Assembly: GCA_030151765.1 (NCBI GenBank)
Contig: JASLCW010000050.1
Location: 1-29,396, forward strand
DNA: 29,396 nucleotides
From: Marmoricola sp.
Lineage (GTDB): Bacteria; Actinomycetota; Actinomycetes; Propionibacteriales; Nocardioidaceae
Direction: 5' to 3'
A program made the position numbers and the translations under genes. Shown here piece by piece: positions 1-7,506 of this stretch (within the stretch, counting starts at the first letter, position 1; every line of letters starts with the position of its first letter). The notes under the pieces are model-generated. The model had not been told where the DNA came from, made no database searches, and worked only from the letters and a program-made list of their open reading frames with translations.

Positions 1-287
1 AGAACTCCACCCACGTCACCCCGGCCGAACGCGCCGCCTTCCAGGCCTTCCTCGACGACGGCTGGGCCGAGGTCACCCGCGCCCACGCGCCGTCGTACAC
101 CTATTGGGACTACTACCGGCAGCGCTTCGAGCGCGACCGCGGCCTCAAGATCGACTTCGTCCTCGGCTCCCCCACCCTCGCCGAGCGCGTCACCGACGCC
201 TTCATCGACCGCGACGAGCGCGACCCCGCCCAGGGCACCGGCGCTCCCTCCGATCACGCCCCGGTCGTCGTGGACCTGACCGACTGA
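1..287 (+). CDS. xth: Exonuclease III (exodeoxyribonuclease), 3' end only
   Basis: This is the last 94 codons of an exonuclease/endonuclease/phosphatase-fold DNA repair nuclease; the 5' end lies outside the window. The reading frame runs from base 3 to a TGA at 285-287. The visible part has the ExoIII-type C-terminus: an aromatic YTYWDYYRQRF stretch, then RGLKIDFVLGS (family form RxxRIDYIL), then the SDHAPVVVDL ending, whose Asp-His pair is the catalytic/base dyad of the family. ExoIII removes 3' blocking groups and cuts at abasic sites. It could also be called an APE1-like AP endonuclease; sequence outside the window would decide. A possible weak terminator follows at 298-320. Confidence 0.85.
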   Translation, partial: NSTHVTPAERAAFQAFLDDGWAEVTRAHAPSYTYWDYYRQRFERDRGLKIDFVLGSPTLAERVTDAFIDRDERDPAQGTGAPSDHAPVVVDLTD

Positions 288-297
288 CGCGATCGCG

Positions 298-320
298 CCA
301 CCTGCGGTGGAAGACTCTTT
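298..320 (+). terminator. Weak candidate terminator after xth
   Basis: A hairpin CCACC-TGC-GGTGG (298-310) is followed by a pyrimidine-rich stretch ending in CTCTTT. It is preceded by the 10-bp palindrome CGCGATCGCG (288-297) directly after the xth stop. The stem is short and the T tract poor, so this is only a candidate. Confidence 0.3.
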
Positions 321-323
321 CGC

Positions 324-440
324 ATGACCGCGTCCCTGACCTTCTCCGACTCGATCCAGATCGCCGCACGCCGGAAGTCCGCCCGCGAAGACATCCCGAC
401 AACGCTCGCGACACTGAAGCGGATCATCGAGGTGGGCTGA
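324..440 (+). pseudogene. Probable internally deleted SRPBCC (polyketide cyclase-like) gene remnant
   Basis: A 38-codon ORF from ATG 324 to TGA 438-440. Its N-terminal half (TFSDSIQIAA) matches, from memory, the start of actinobacterial SRPBCC/polyketide-cyclase proteins (typically FSDSIEIAAPPE). Its C-terminal half (AREDIPTTLATLKRIIE) matches their last helix. Those proteins are about 140-160 residues long, so the roughly 110 residues forming the ligand cavity are missing while frame and ends are kept. The simplest reading is an in-frame internal deletion. It lies 3 nt upstream of the next gene, so it could still be transcribed and act as a short leader cistron. A genuine short protein cannot be excluded. 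Confidence 0.5.
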
Positions 441-443
441 GAC

Positions 444-929
444 ATGAACACCGGCGCCCCACTCGACCTGCGCGAGGTCTTCGCACGACCGTGGACCGGT
501 ACGGCGACGGTCTGGCGGCCCTGGTGGCTGCGCTGGCTTCCGATCGCGTCCGGGTTCGACTTCCGCACCGAGATCGCCGAGGTGGAACTGGCCGAGACGA
601 CCGGGCTGCTCGTGAGCGACACGACCACCTTCTCCAACGGCAAGACCTGGGCGCGCACCATGCGAGCCCGGATCATCGAGCCCGGTCGCTGGAAGGTCAG
701 CGCCAAGGACATGCCCGGCGGCGCCGAGCAGACCGTCAGCAGTGACGGTTTCCGCTTCACCCGCTACACGATCCTCACGCCCGTCCTCGGGCCGATTCGG
801 GTGCCCCTGCGCTGCGACGACGATGTGCGACTGGTGGACGCGAACACCATGACCGACACGATCGAGATGCGCTTCCTCGGCGTCCACGTCGGCACAGTGA
901 CGATGCGGCTCAAGAGAAACCCCGCCTGA
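444..929 (+). CDS. Conserved hypothetical protein, beta-rich
   Basis: 161 residues, with no signal peptide or clear membrane helix. A purine-rich GAGGTGGG (430-437) precedes the ATG at a usable distance. The sequence alternates short hydrophobic and polar stretches, as expected for a beta barrel, with a conserved-looking core around residues 60-110 (TTFSNGKTWARTM, then GRWKVSAKDMPGGAEQ, then GFRFTRYTI). The pattern recalls the lipocalin-like DUF3833 family, but I cannot confirm this and assign no function. It is probably co-transcribed with the small SRPBCC remnant just upstream. Confidence 0.65.
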   Translation: MNTGAPLDLREVFARPWTGTATVWRPWWLRWLPIASGFDFRTEIAEVELAETTGLLVSDTTTFSNGKTWARTMRARIIEPGRWKVSAKDMPGGAEQTVSSDGFRFTRYTILTPVLGPIRVPLRCDDDVRLVDANTMTDTIEMRFLGVHVGTVTMRLKRNPA

Positions 930-960
930 CCAGGCGACGGGCACCAACAGCGGCAGTCGG

Positions 961-972
961 TCAGCGCGCTGA
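961..972. repeat. 12-bp perfect palindrome between convergent genes
   Basis: TCAGCGCGCTGA sits in the 43-bp gap between the hypothetical gene and the MFS gene, abutting the stop codon of the latter. It might form a short hairpin that helps end transcription from both sides. No T tract is seen. Confidence 0.35.
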
Positions 973-2277
973 TCAAGCGGCGATCGGGACGGCGACGGCA
1001 TCGTCGGCACGCGCGACCGGCGCTCGCCTGATCCGGATGGACAGCAGCGCGGCGATGACGCAGAGGCCGGCGGCGATGTAGAAGGCGGGCGAGTAGGTCC
1101 CGAACTGGTCGCGAATGACGCCCGCCCCGGTCGCCGCAATGGCGGCTCCGACCTGGTGGAAGGCGAAGACCCAGCCGAAGACGATCGGTCCGTCGAGGCC
1201 GAAGCGTTCCCGGCAGAGCATCACCGTCGGCGGCACCGTGGCCACCCAGTCGAGTCCGTAGAAGATGACGAAGACCATCGTCCCGGGATCGGTGTGCGGA
1301 TGCAGCATCGAGGGCAACAACACCAGGCCCACGCCGCGCAGCGTGTAGTAGGCGAGCAGCAGGATCCGCGGGTCGATCCGGTCGGTGAGCCAGCCCGAGA
1401 AGATCGTGCCGGCGACATCGAAGATGCCGACGAGGGCCAGCAGGCTCGCGGCCGTCGTCGAGGGCATGCCGTGGTCCATGGCGGCCGGGATGAAATGCGT
1501 GGCGATCAGGCCGTTCGTGGTCGCGCCGCAGATCGCGAATCCTCCGGCGAGCAGCCAGAAGGTCGGCGTACGGGCCGACCTCGCGAGTACGCCGACCGCA
1601 CGGCTCGCGCTCGACCGGCCGCTGGCGACGATCCGGTCCGGCCCCGGATCCTCCTCGGTGGCGCCGTACGCCTTGATGCCGAGGTCGTGCGGATGGTCCC
1701 GGAGACCGACGAGCACCAGCGGTGCGACGACCAGCGCCGCCACCGCCGCCGTGACGGCCGCCGCTCGCCAGCCGTGGTGCATGGACAGCCACGCGATGAC
1801 CGGCAGGAAGACCAGCTGCCCGGTCGCATTGCCCGCCGTGAGGATGCCGCTGACCAGCCCGCGACGTGCCACGAACCAACGGCTGGTGACCGTGGCGACG
1901 AAGGCCATCGACATCGAACCGGTGCCGACGCCCACCAGCACGCCCCACAGGACGACGAGTTGCCAGGCGGCGCTCATCCAGATCGTCAGACCGCTGCCGA
2001 GCGCCACCATGAGCAGCGCGAAGGTCACCACGCGACGCACACCGAAGGAGTCCATCAGCGCCGCCGCGAACGGCGAGAAGCCTCCGAAGAGCACCATGTT
2101 CACCGACACCGCGAGGCCGATGACACCGTGCGACCAGCCGAATTCCATGTGCAACGGGTCCATCAGGACGCCCGGGACCGACCGGAAGGCGGCCGCCCCC
2201 ACAAGCGTCACGAAGGCGACGACGGCGACGCTCCAGGCGCGGTGCGGCCGTCGTACGCCGGCAGTCGGGTTGCTCAT
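973..2277 (-). CDS. MFS transporter (oxalate/monocarboxylate-type)
   Basis: A 434-residue integral membrane protein with about twelve hydrophobic segments, the usual length for a major facilitator. It has the N-terminal pattern FGWSHGVIGLAVSVNMVLFGGFSPFAAALMDSFGVRR typical of the oxalate/formate antiporter and monocarboxylate porter branch, where MDSFGVRR is the loop 2-3 motif. A central polar loop (about residues 190-230) separates the two six-helix halves. Substrate is unknown; an organic anion is the family-based guess. It is transcribed away from the adjacent GlxA-type regulator across a 71-bp gap, so control by that regulator is likely. No Shine-Dalgarno precedes the ATG; a CAGACT hexamer 7 nt upstream (2285-2290, minus strand) could be a -10 for a leaderless message. 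Confidence 0.85.
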   Translation of the reverse strand: MSNPTAGVRRPHRAWSVAVVAFVTLVGAAAFRSVPGVLMDPLHMEFGWSHGVIGLAVSVNMVLFGGFSPFAAALMDSFGVRRVVTFALLMVALGSGLTIWMSAAWQLVVLWGVLVGVGTGSMSMAFVATVTSRWFVARRGLVSGILTAGNATGQLVFLPVIAWLSMHHGWRAAAVTAAVAALVVAPLVLVGLRDHPHDLGIKAYGATEEDPGPDRIVASGRSSASRAVGVLARSARTPTFWLLAGGFAICGATTNGLIATHFIPAAMDHGMPSTTAASLLALVGIFDVAGTIFSGWLTDRIDPRILLLAYYTLRGVGLVLLPSMLHPHTDPGTMVFVIFYGLDWVATVPPTVMLCRERFGLDGPIVFGWVFAFHQVGAAIAATGAGVIRDQFGTYSPAFYIAAGLCVIAALLSIRIRRAPVARADDAVAVPIAA

Positions 2278-2348
2278 GCCGGCAAGTCTGGCCAGCGGAG
2301 ACGCGGCCGACGAGTGGCCGAACTGCCATGATGTGCAAAGATTGGGCC

Positions 2349-3320
2349 ATGAGTGGATCCCGCCGGCATCGCGTCGTCGTCCTGGCCCTGGCGCCGGCGG
2401 TGGGCTACGACCTGACCATTCCTCCGCAGATCTTCGGCCAGGCGACCGACGAGTCCGGTGAACCGCTGTACGAGGTGACCATCGCGTCGCTCGACGGGGG
2501 TCCGGTGGCGACCACCAACGGCTACGCGATCCTTCCGACGCACGATGCCGGGGCCCTCGCCGAGGCCGAGACCGTCATCGTCCCGGGCACCACGATCCCG
2601 GGACCGCGACGACACGGGACCGTTCCGGACGAGCTGCGTCGCGCAGTCGAGCTCGTTCCCAGCGACGCGCGCTGGATCTCCATCTGCACCGGCGGATTCG
2701 TGCTCGCAGCGCTCGGCCACCTCGACGGGCGGCGCGCCACCACACACTGGAAGTACGCCGACGACTTCCGCGCGCTCTACCCCGCGGTCGACCTCGACAT
2801 CGACGTCCTCTTCACCGACGAGGGCGATCTCCTCACCTCCGCCGGCCTCAGTGCCGGCATCGACCTGTGTCTCCACGTCGTACGTACCGATCACGGCGCC
2901 GCCGTGGCGAATGCGGTCGCTCGCCACATGGTGGTGCAACCCTGGCGCGACGGCGGTCAGGCGCAGTTCATCGAGCGCCATCTCCCCGCACGCGAGGACG
3001 CGAGTACGTCGGCCGTCCGGCACTGGGCACTGGCCGAGCTGCACCGCCCGCTCGACGTACCGACCCTGGCCCGGCAGGCCTCGATGAGCGTGCGCACCTT
3101 CACCCGGCGCTTCCGCGAGGAGACCGGGATGTCGCCGGCGGCCTGGCTGACCCAGCAACGGATCCGCCACGCACAGCACCTCCTCGAGGAGACCGACCTG
3201 TCCGTCGACCAGGTCGCCGAACGGGCCGGACTGGGCACCTCGGCCTCCCTGCGCAATCACCTGCGCGCGACCGCGGGTGTGTCCCCGAGCGCCTATCGGC
3301 GGAGCTTCCGGGGAGCCTAG
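2349..3320 (+). CDS. GlxA-family transcriptional regulator (DJ-1/PfpI + AraC HTH)
   Basis: 323 residues from ATG 2349. Residues 8-190 form a DJ-1/PfpI-like domain with the nucleophile-elbow Cys113 in ICTGGFVLAALG. Residues 225-320 form an AraC-type double helix-turn-helix (LARQASMSVRTFTRRFREETG, then VAERAGLGTSASLRNHLRATAGVSP). Proteins of this architecture usually activate or repress neighbouring genes in response to a small molecule sensed by the first domain. The divergent MFS gene is the obvious target. Earlier in-frame ATGs at 2328 and 2331 would add seven or six residues; I chose 2349 because homologues begin a few residues before the RRVVVLAL-type strand. No strong ribosome binding site precedes any of them. 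Confidence 0.85.
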   Translation: MSGSRRHRVVVLALAPAVGYDLTIPPQIFGQATDESGEPLYEVTIASLDGGPVATTNGYAILPTHDAGALAEAETVIVPGTTIPGPRRHGTVPDELRRAVELVPSDARWISICTGGFVLAALGHLDGRRATTHWKYADDFRALYPAVDLDIDVLFTDEGDLLTSAGLSAGIDLCLHVVRTDHGAAVANAVARHMVVQPWRDGGQAQFIERHLPAREDASTSAVRHWALAELHRPLDVPTLARQASMSVRTFTRRFREETGMSPAAWLTQQRIRHAQHLLEETDLSVDQVAERAGLGTSASLRNHLRATAGVSPSAYRRSFRGA

Positions 3321-3417
3321 TGGCGTGGCTGCGAAATAACGCGGGTGACGGAGCGTCGTCCGGCGCCCGTCAGGCTGCGTTGTCGGCACTCCGCCGCGGT
3401 ATTTGGCAGACGGACCG

Positions 3418-4287
3418 CTAGGCAGCGGGTTCCTTCCCGGAAGCCAGCCCGTCGAGCAGCCGATGTGCTGCCCGGCGCCCCAGGGCGATGTGCTCGTCGG
3501 TGCGGGAGAAGTCGACCAGGCGTACGCCGAGATCGGGGCAGGCGAGGCGATGGACCACGACCCTCTCCCCAGGCGATTCGAGACCGTGGGCTCGCGTCGC
3601 GGCGGAGAGGCTGGCTACGAGGACCTCGACCGGATTGCGCATCCGGCCGACCCGGACCGGAGCCGTCGCGTCCAGCACAAAGACCCGCGTCGGACAGAGC
3701 GCTGCGGCGGCCGCGACCGGAACCATCGATGCGACCCCTCCGTCGACGTGCGGGTGCTCCTCGCCATCACCACGATCGGGCAGCCAGACCGGCGGGAAGA
3801 CGGCGGGCAGGGCCGCCGAGGCGAGCAGAACGGGCTCGAGCGGACCCCGGTCGTGCTCGACCGCCGCGCCCGTGTCGAGCCGGGTCGTCACGACACGCAG
3901 GGGCACCGACAGGTCCTCCATGCGTCGGGCCGGCGCCCATCGGCCGATCATCGCGCGCAGACCGTCGGGTGAGTGCAGGAAGGCGCGCCGGCGTACGACA
4001 TTGCCCAGTCGAGTCAACGTCCCGCCCGGGAAGACGTCCTCGGTGCGCAGCGAGCTCCAGTACTCACCCAGTTCGCCGGCGCGCATCGCACTCGACTCCG
4101 AGGCCATGAAGGCCGCGTTCAGTGCACCGACCGAGCAGCCGACGTAGCCGGCGGGTTCGATACCGCGCTCCAGCAGCACTTGCAGCATGCCCACCTGGAC
4201 GGCGCCGCGATTGCCGCCGGCGGACAGTACGACGACGTCGCGAGGACCCTGATCGATCCCGCGTCCACCCCATCGCCACGATCGCAT
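3418..4287 (-). CDS. Patatin-like phospholipase
   Basis: 289 residues with the full patatin signature: an oxyanion loop SAGGNRGAVQVG (22-33), the nucleophile elbow GCSVG with Ser52, and the catalytic Asp182 in HVDGGVASMVPV. It should hydrolyse acyl esters of phospholipids or related lipids. No signal peptide is seen, so it is probably cytoplasmic or membrane-associated. The ATG at 4287 is chosen over a longer frame because GGGAGGT lies just upstream with a 5-base gap. Downstream, it converges on the regulator gene across 97 bp that holds nothing I recognise. It is divergent from the small membrane-protein gene at 4468. Confidence 0.85.
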   Translation of the reverse strand: MRSWRWGGRGIDQGPRDVVVLSAGGNRGAVQVGMLQVLLERGIEPAGYVGCSVGALNAAFMASESSAMRAGELGEYWSSLRTEDVFPGGTLTRLGNVVRRRAFLHSPDGLRAMIGRWAPARRMEDLSVPLRVVTTRLDTGAAVEHDRGPLEPVLLASAALPAVFPPVWLPDRGDGEEHPHVDGGVASMVPVAAAAALCPTRVFVLDATAPVRVGRMRNPVEVLVASLSAATRAHGLESPGERVVVHRLACPDLGVRLVDFSRTDEHIALGRRAAHRLLDGLASGKEPAA

Positions 4288-4467
4288 CGCACACCTCCCG
4301 ACATCGTCGGCGAAGAAGCCTCCGCCCGTATCGGGTTGATCGGCCGCGCTCGCGCTCAGCCAAGGACTTCGGGCACAGGTCACTGCCCCGTCACCCTTGT
4401 GTGGCGATTCATTCGCGCTAAACCTTGAAGGTGAGGGGGACCTGCCGATGAGGAAGGTGGAGGGACG

Positions 4468-4695
4468 ATGATGTTGGAGCTCGAACAGCAGCAGGTCACG
4501 GTCGCGTCATGGGATGACGACGCCACCGCGGGCTATCACGATGCGGCCTGGACCGCGTGGCTGCACGGCAGTGTGGGCACGCTGAACCGTGCCGGGAGAA
4601 TTCTTCTCGTCGTACCGATGGCGGTGCTCACGCCGGCCGCGATCGCCCTCGCCCTCCGCCTCTATCAGCTCGGCGCCGTCTCCCGCCTCGACTGA
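4468..4695 (+). CDS. Small single-helix membrane protein
   Basis: 75 residues; GGAGGG lies 4 nt before the first of two adjacent ATG codons. The N-terminal half is acidic and polar (residues 1-40, with WDDDATAGYHDAAWTAWLHG). Residues about 44-67 form one hydrophobic helix (ILLVVPMAVLTPAAIALALR). I recognise no family. It is alone on its strand, divergent from the patatin gene across 180 bp, and its last 31 bases overlap the 3' end of the opposing ligase gene. Good start signals and the transmembrane segment support it being real. Confidence 0.55.
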   Translation: MMLELEQQQVTVASWDDDATAGYHDAAWTAWLHGSVGTLNRAGRILLVVPMAVLTPAAIALALRLYQLGAVSRLD

Positions 4696-6329
4696 TCCCG
4701 TCCCTCCGCGGCGAGCCGATCCCACGCCGTGTCGGCGCGATGGACGCCGTCCACCTTCAGCTCGTTCTTCGGGATCCGCTGGGTCGGCGTACGCGGGAAC
4801 GGCTCGACCCGGTGCTCCAGGTAGCGCGGCACCTTGGTCTTGCTCAGGCGCGCTGAACAGAACTCCCACAGGTCCTCGGGATCGAAAGCGACCCCCGGCA
4901 CCAGTTCGACATAGGCCTTGATCTCCTCCCCCATCATCTCGTCCGCGACCGGCACGACTGCGGCATCCACAACGGCCTCGTGCAGGCGCAGTGTCGCCTC
5001 GACCTCCGCGGGAGCGACATTCACCCCGCTGCGTCTGATCAACTCCTTGCGACGCCCCTGGAAGTAGTAGACGCCGTACTGGTCCCGGCGCATGACATCG
5101 CCACTGCGCAACCATCCGTCATGCATCACCTCCGCCGTTGCGTCGGGGTTGTTCACATAGCCCTCGAAGACCACCTCGCCACGAAGCTCCAGCTCACCGG
5201 CACCCACACCCTCGACGACATCGCCCGACTCGTCGACGAGACGGGCCTCGATGTCGGGCCAGGGAATCCCGAGTGCGCCCGTACCCACGAACCGCCCACC
5301 GGCCGCGTGCGGCATCGAGATCGCCGGACCCGATTCCGACGAGCCATAGGTCTCCCGCCACGGAAAGCCGAAGCGTCGTTCCAGCTCGGCATGCCTGACG
5401 ATCGGGATCGCCAGCGCGACCGCGCTGCGCACCCGATGGTCGCGATCGGCGGGACCTTCCGGCCGGCTCAACAACATGTCCGGAATCGCCCCGATCGTCA
5501 TGATCTCGGTGGCGCCGCACCCACGGGCGACATCCCAGAAGCGACTGGCACTGAACCGACGCATCAGGATCAACGTGCTGCCGAGATGAAGCGCGGTGTA
5601 GAGCGCGGTCAGCGGATCGCCGTAGTGGAACTGAAGCGGCATCAGCAGCCGATGCTCGGCTTCCGGCTGCGTCGTCCGCTCGCGGGAGTAGACGTCGATG
5701 TAGCGGATCGGTTCGACGTGCGACATGCCGAGGGCCTTGGGCATTCCGGTCGTACCGGACGTATAGCCGATCCCGGTCAGGTCATCGATCTCGCAGGCGA
5801 CCTCGGCCAGCGACAGGGGCGTCGACTCCTCGCACAGATGCCGCCAACCGCGCGGCTCCTCCCCATCGATCGTGAGCACCTCGTCGAGCCGGGAGTCGTC
5901 CGCGGCCAGCTCGACGAACCTGGCCCGGCTGGACGCGTCCGTGAGCGCCAGCCGGCATCCGGCGTCGTCCACGATGTAGCGCGCGTCCTGAGGCCCGATC
6001 TCGGGCGACACCGCAACGACTACGCCACGGTTGGCAACGACAGCGAGGTACGCCGCCACGAACTCGGTGCGATTGCCCACCGCGAGAAGCACCCGCTCCT
6101 GCGGGGCGATCCTTCCGCGAAGGAAGCCCGCGAAGAGCTCGACCTCCGTCCTGATCTCGCCCGCGGTGACCTCGAAACCGTCATCGAAGACGAGCGGCAC
6201 ATGACCCGGGTCTCGCTCGAATGCCGCATGCAGGATCTCCAGGAGGGGCCGTCGCGGACAGCCCTGCCAGGTACCAGGCATGTCCGACGGCCAGGTGATC
6301 TCCCCGCCCGACGCAACGCCTTCAGACAT
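4665..6329 (-). CDS. Class I adenylate-forming acyl-CoA ligase, CaiC-like
   Basis: 554 residues. It should activate a carboxylate as acyl-AMP and transfer it to CoA. Visible motifs: A3 phosphate loop YTSGTTGMPKAL (189-200), A5 YGSSES (328-333), A7/A8 SGD (409-411) and GRRKELIRRSGVNVAPAEVE (425-444). The C-terminal ending FPRTPTQRIPKNELK resembles crotonobetaine/carnitine-CoA ligase relatives. The usual A10 catalytic Lys position is Arg518, with Lys521 three residues later. The ATG at 6329 has GGAGG 7 nt upstream; a longer frame exists but lacks a ribosome site. It is the last gene of the TetR-linked operon, separated from the ATPase gene by 76 bp containing two hairpin-capable repeats. Substrate unknown. 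Confidence 0.88.
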   Translation of the reverse strand: MSEGVASGGEITWPSDMPGTWQGCPRRPLLEILHAAFERDPGHVPLVFDDGFEVTAGEIRTEVELFAGFLRGRIAPQERVLLAVGNRTEFVAAYLAVVANRGVVVAVSPEIGPQDARYIVDDAGCRLALTDASSRARFVELAADDSRLDEVLTIDGEEPRGWRHLCEESTPLSLAEVACEIDDLTGIGYTSGTTGMPKALGMSHVEPIRYIDVYSRERTTQPEAEHRLLMPLQFHYGDPLTALYTALHLGSTLILMRRFSASRFWDVARGCGATEIMTIGAIPDMLLSRPEGPADRDHRVRSAVALAIPIVRHAELERRFGFPWRETYGSSESGPAISMPHAAGGRFVGTGALGIPWPDIEARLVDESGDVVEGVGAGELELRGEVVFEGYVNNPDATAEVMHDGWLRSGDVMRRDQYGVYYFQGRRKELIRRSGVNVAPAEVEATLRLHEAVVDAAVVPVADEMMGEEIKAYVELVPGVAFDPEDLWEFCSARLSKTKVPRYLEHRVEPFPRTPTQRIPKNELKVDGVHRADTAWDRLAAEGRDQSRRETAPS

Positions 6330-6353
6330 CGTCAAACCTCCATTGGAAAGTGG

Positions 6354-6403
6354 CCGGCCAGGCGGCCGGATGAGGACGAAACTCGTAGATCGGCCCAGGG
6401 CCG
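6354..6403 (-). repeat. Two hairpin-capable inverted repeats between ATPase and ligase genes
   Basis: CCGGCC-AGGC-GGCCGG (6354-6369) and CGGCCC-A-GGGCCG (6391-6403) lie in the only sizeable spacer before the ligase gene. The second follows the ATPase stop codon within three bases. No T tract follows either, so they are more likely RNA-processing or attenuation elements than strong terminators. Confidence 0.45.
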
Positions 6404-6405
6404 GA

Positions 6406-7506
6406 TCAGCGCCAGAGCAGCGCACCTTGCTCGACCGGCCAGGTCACCAAGACCCGGCTGCCCGCCTCGAAGCCGAGCGGGCAGTCGGCCGGCAGCCTGA
6501 TCACTGCCTTCTGGCCGTCGGGCAATTCGACGACCACTCTCCGCGCGGCACCGGCGTACACGATCTCGGTGACGACACCGGGGACCTGGTTCGTGCCGCT
6601 GCCGGAGGTCCCGGCATCAGGTATGAGTCTCACCTGTTCGGGACGAAGGCTGATCGTGCCCGCCGACCCCTCAGCCGGGCCATGATGACGGAGCTCGATG
6701 CCGTCGCCGTACCGGACCACGGTCCCCGCTCCCGAGGCCATCGCCGGTCCCGTGAACTGAAGGGAGTCGCCGAGGAAGCGGGAGACGAAGCGAGAGCAGG
6801 GCTGCCGGTACATCTCCTCGCTGGTACCGACCTGTTCCACTATGCCTTCATTGAAGACGGCGATCCGGTCGGAGAGCGTCAGCGCCTCCTCCTGGTCGTG
6901 CGTCACGAAGACGATGGTGCTGCCGACCTCACGGTGGATCCTGCGGATCTCCAGCTGCATCTCGTCGCGGAGCCGTCTGTCGAGGGCGGACAGTGGCTCG
7001 TCCATCAGGAGAATCGGCGGCTCGAAGGCGATCGCCCGGGCGAGCGCGACGCGCTGCTGCTGACCGCCGGAGAGCTGGCTCGGCCGGCGTCCTCCGAAGG
7101 AACTGAGTCCGACCACCTCGAGCGCCGTACCGGCGCGCTCACGCGCCGCCGACCGGTCCGCGCCGCGTCGACGAAGCCCGTAGGCGACGTTCTGCAGGAC
7201 CGACATGTGCGGGAAGAGCGCATAGCTCTGGAAGACCACGCCCAGGTTGCGCTGATGAGGGGCCAGGTCCGTGACGTCGACGCCGTCGATACGGACGCTC
7301 CCTTCATCGGCGTTCTCGAGACCGGCGATGATGCGAAGAGTGGTCGTCTTCCCGGACCCGGACGGCCCGAGCAGGGTCAGGAATTCACCCTGCCTCGCCT
7401 CGAGGCTCACTCCTCCGAGGGCGGTCTCGTCGCCATAGCGCTTGGTGAGGCTGCGTACTTCGAGATCCCCGGCCGTGGCAGCGGCCGGAGCGTCATGCCG
7501 TCCCAT
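6406..7506 (-). CDS. ABC transporter ATP-binding protein (PotA-like)
   Basis: 366 residues, the usual length for a PotA/FbpC-type ATPase with a C-terminal TOBE region (about 240-366). Motifs in order: Walker A GPSGSGKT (47-54), Q-loop FQSYALFPH (92-100), signature LSGGQ (145-149), Walker B ILLMDE (165-170), H-loop His203 in VTHDQEEA. It energises import by the two permeases encoded upstream. Its ATG lies inside the last 14 bases of the second permease gene, implying coupled translation; GGGGATGACC precedes it. It belongs to the polyamine/opine/phosphonate/iron class, so sequence alone does not reveal the cargo. Confidence 0.92.
   Translation of the reverse strand: MGRHDAPAAATAGDLEVRSLTKRYGDETALGGVSLEARQGEFLTLLGPSGSGKTTTLRIIAGLENADEGSVRIDGVDVTDLAPHQRNLGVVFQSYALFPHMSVLQNVAYGLRRRGADRSAARERAGTALEVVGLSSFGGRRPSQLSGGQQQRVALARAIAFEPPILLMDEPLSALDRRLRDEMQLEIRRIHREVGSTIVFVTHDQEEALTLSDRIAVFNEGIVEQVGTSEEMYRQPCSRFVSRFLGDSLQFTGPAMASGAGTVVRYGDGIELRHHGPAEGSAGTISLRPEQVRLIPDAGTSGSGTNQVPGVVTEIVYAGAARRVVVELPDGQKAVIRLPADCPLGFEAGSRVLVTWPVEQGALLWR

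Noticed and set aside
104..745. Long Arg/Pro-rich open frame on the + strand
   Set aside because: It runs out of phase through the exonuclease III end, the SRPBCC remnant and the hypothetical gene. Its composition is typical of a GC-rich shadow frame.
3321..3417. Terminator or small gene between the GlxA-type regulator and the patatin gene
   Set aside because: Only short weak dyads, no T tract, and no ORF with start signals.
4980..6500. 506-codon + strand frame opposite the CoA ligase
   Set aside because: Antisense to a gene with intact motifs; His/Arg-rich with no recognisable domain. Long antisense frames are expected at this GC content.
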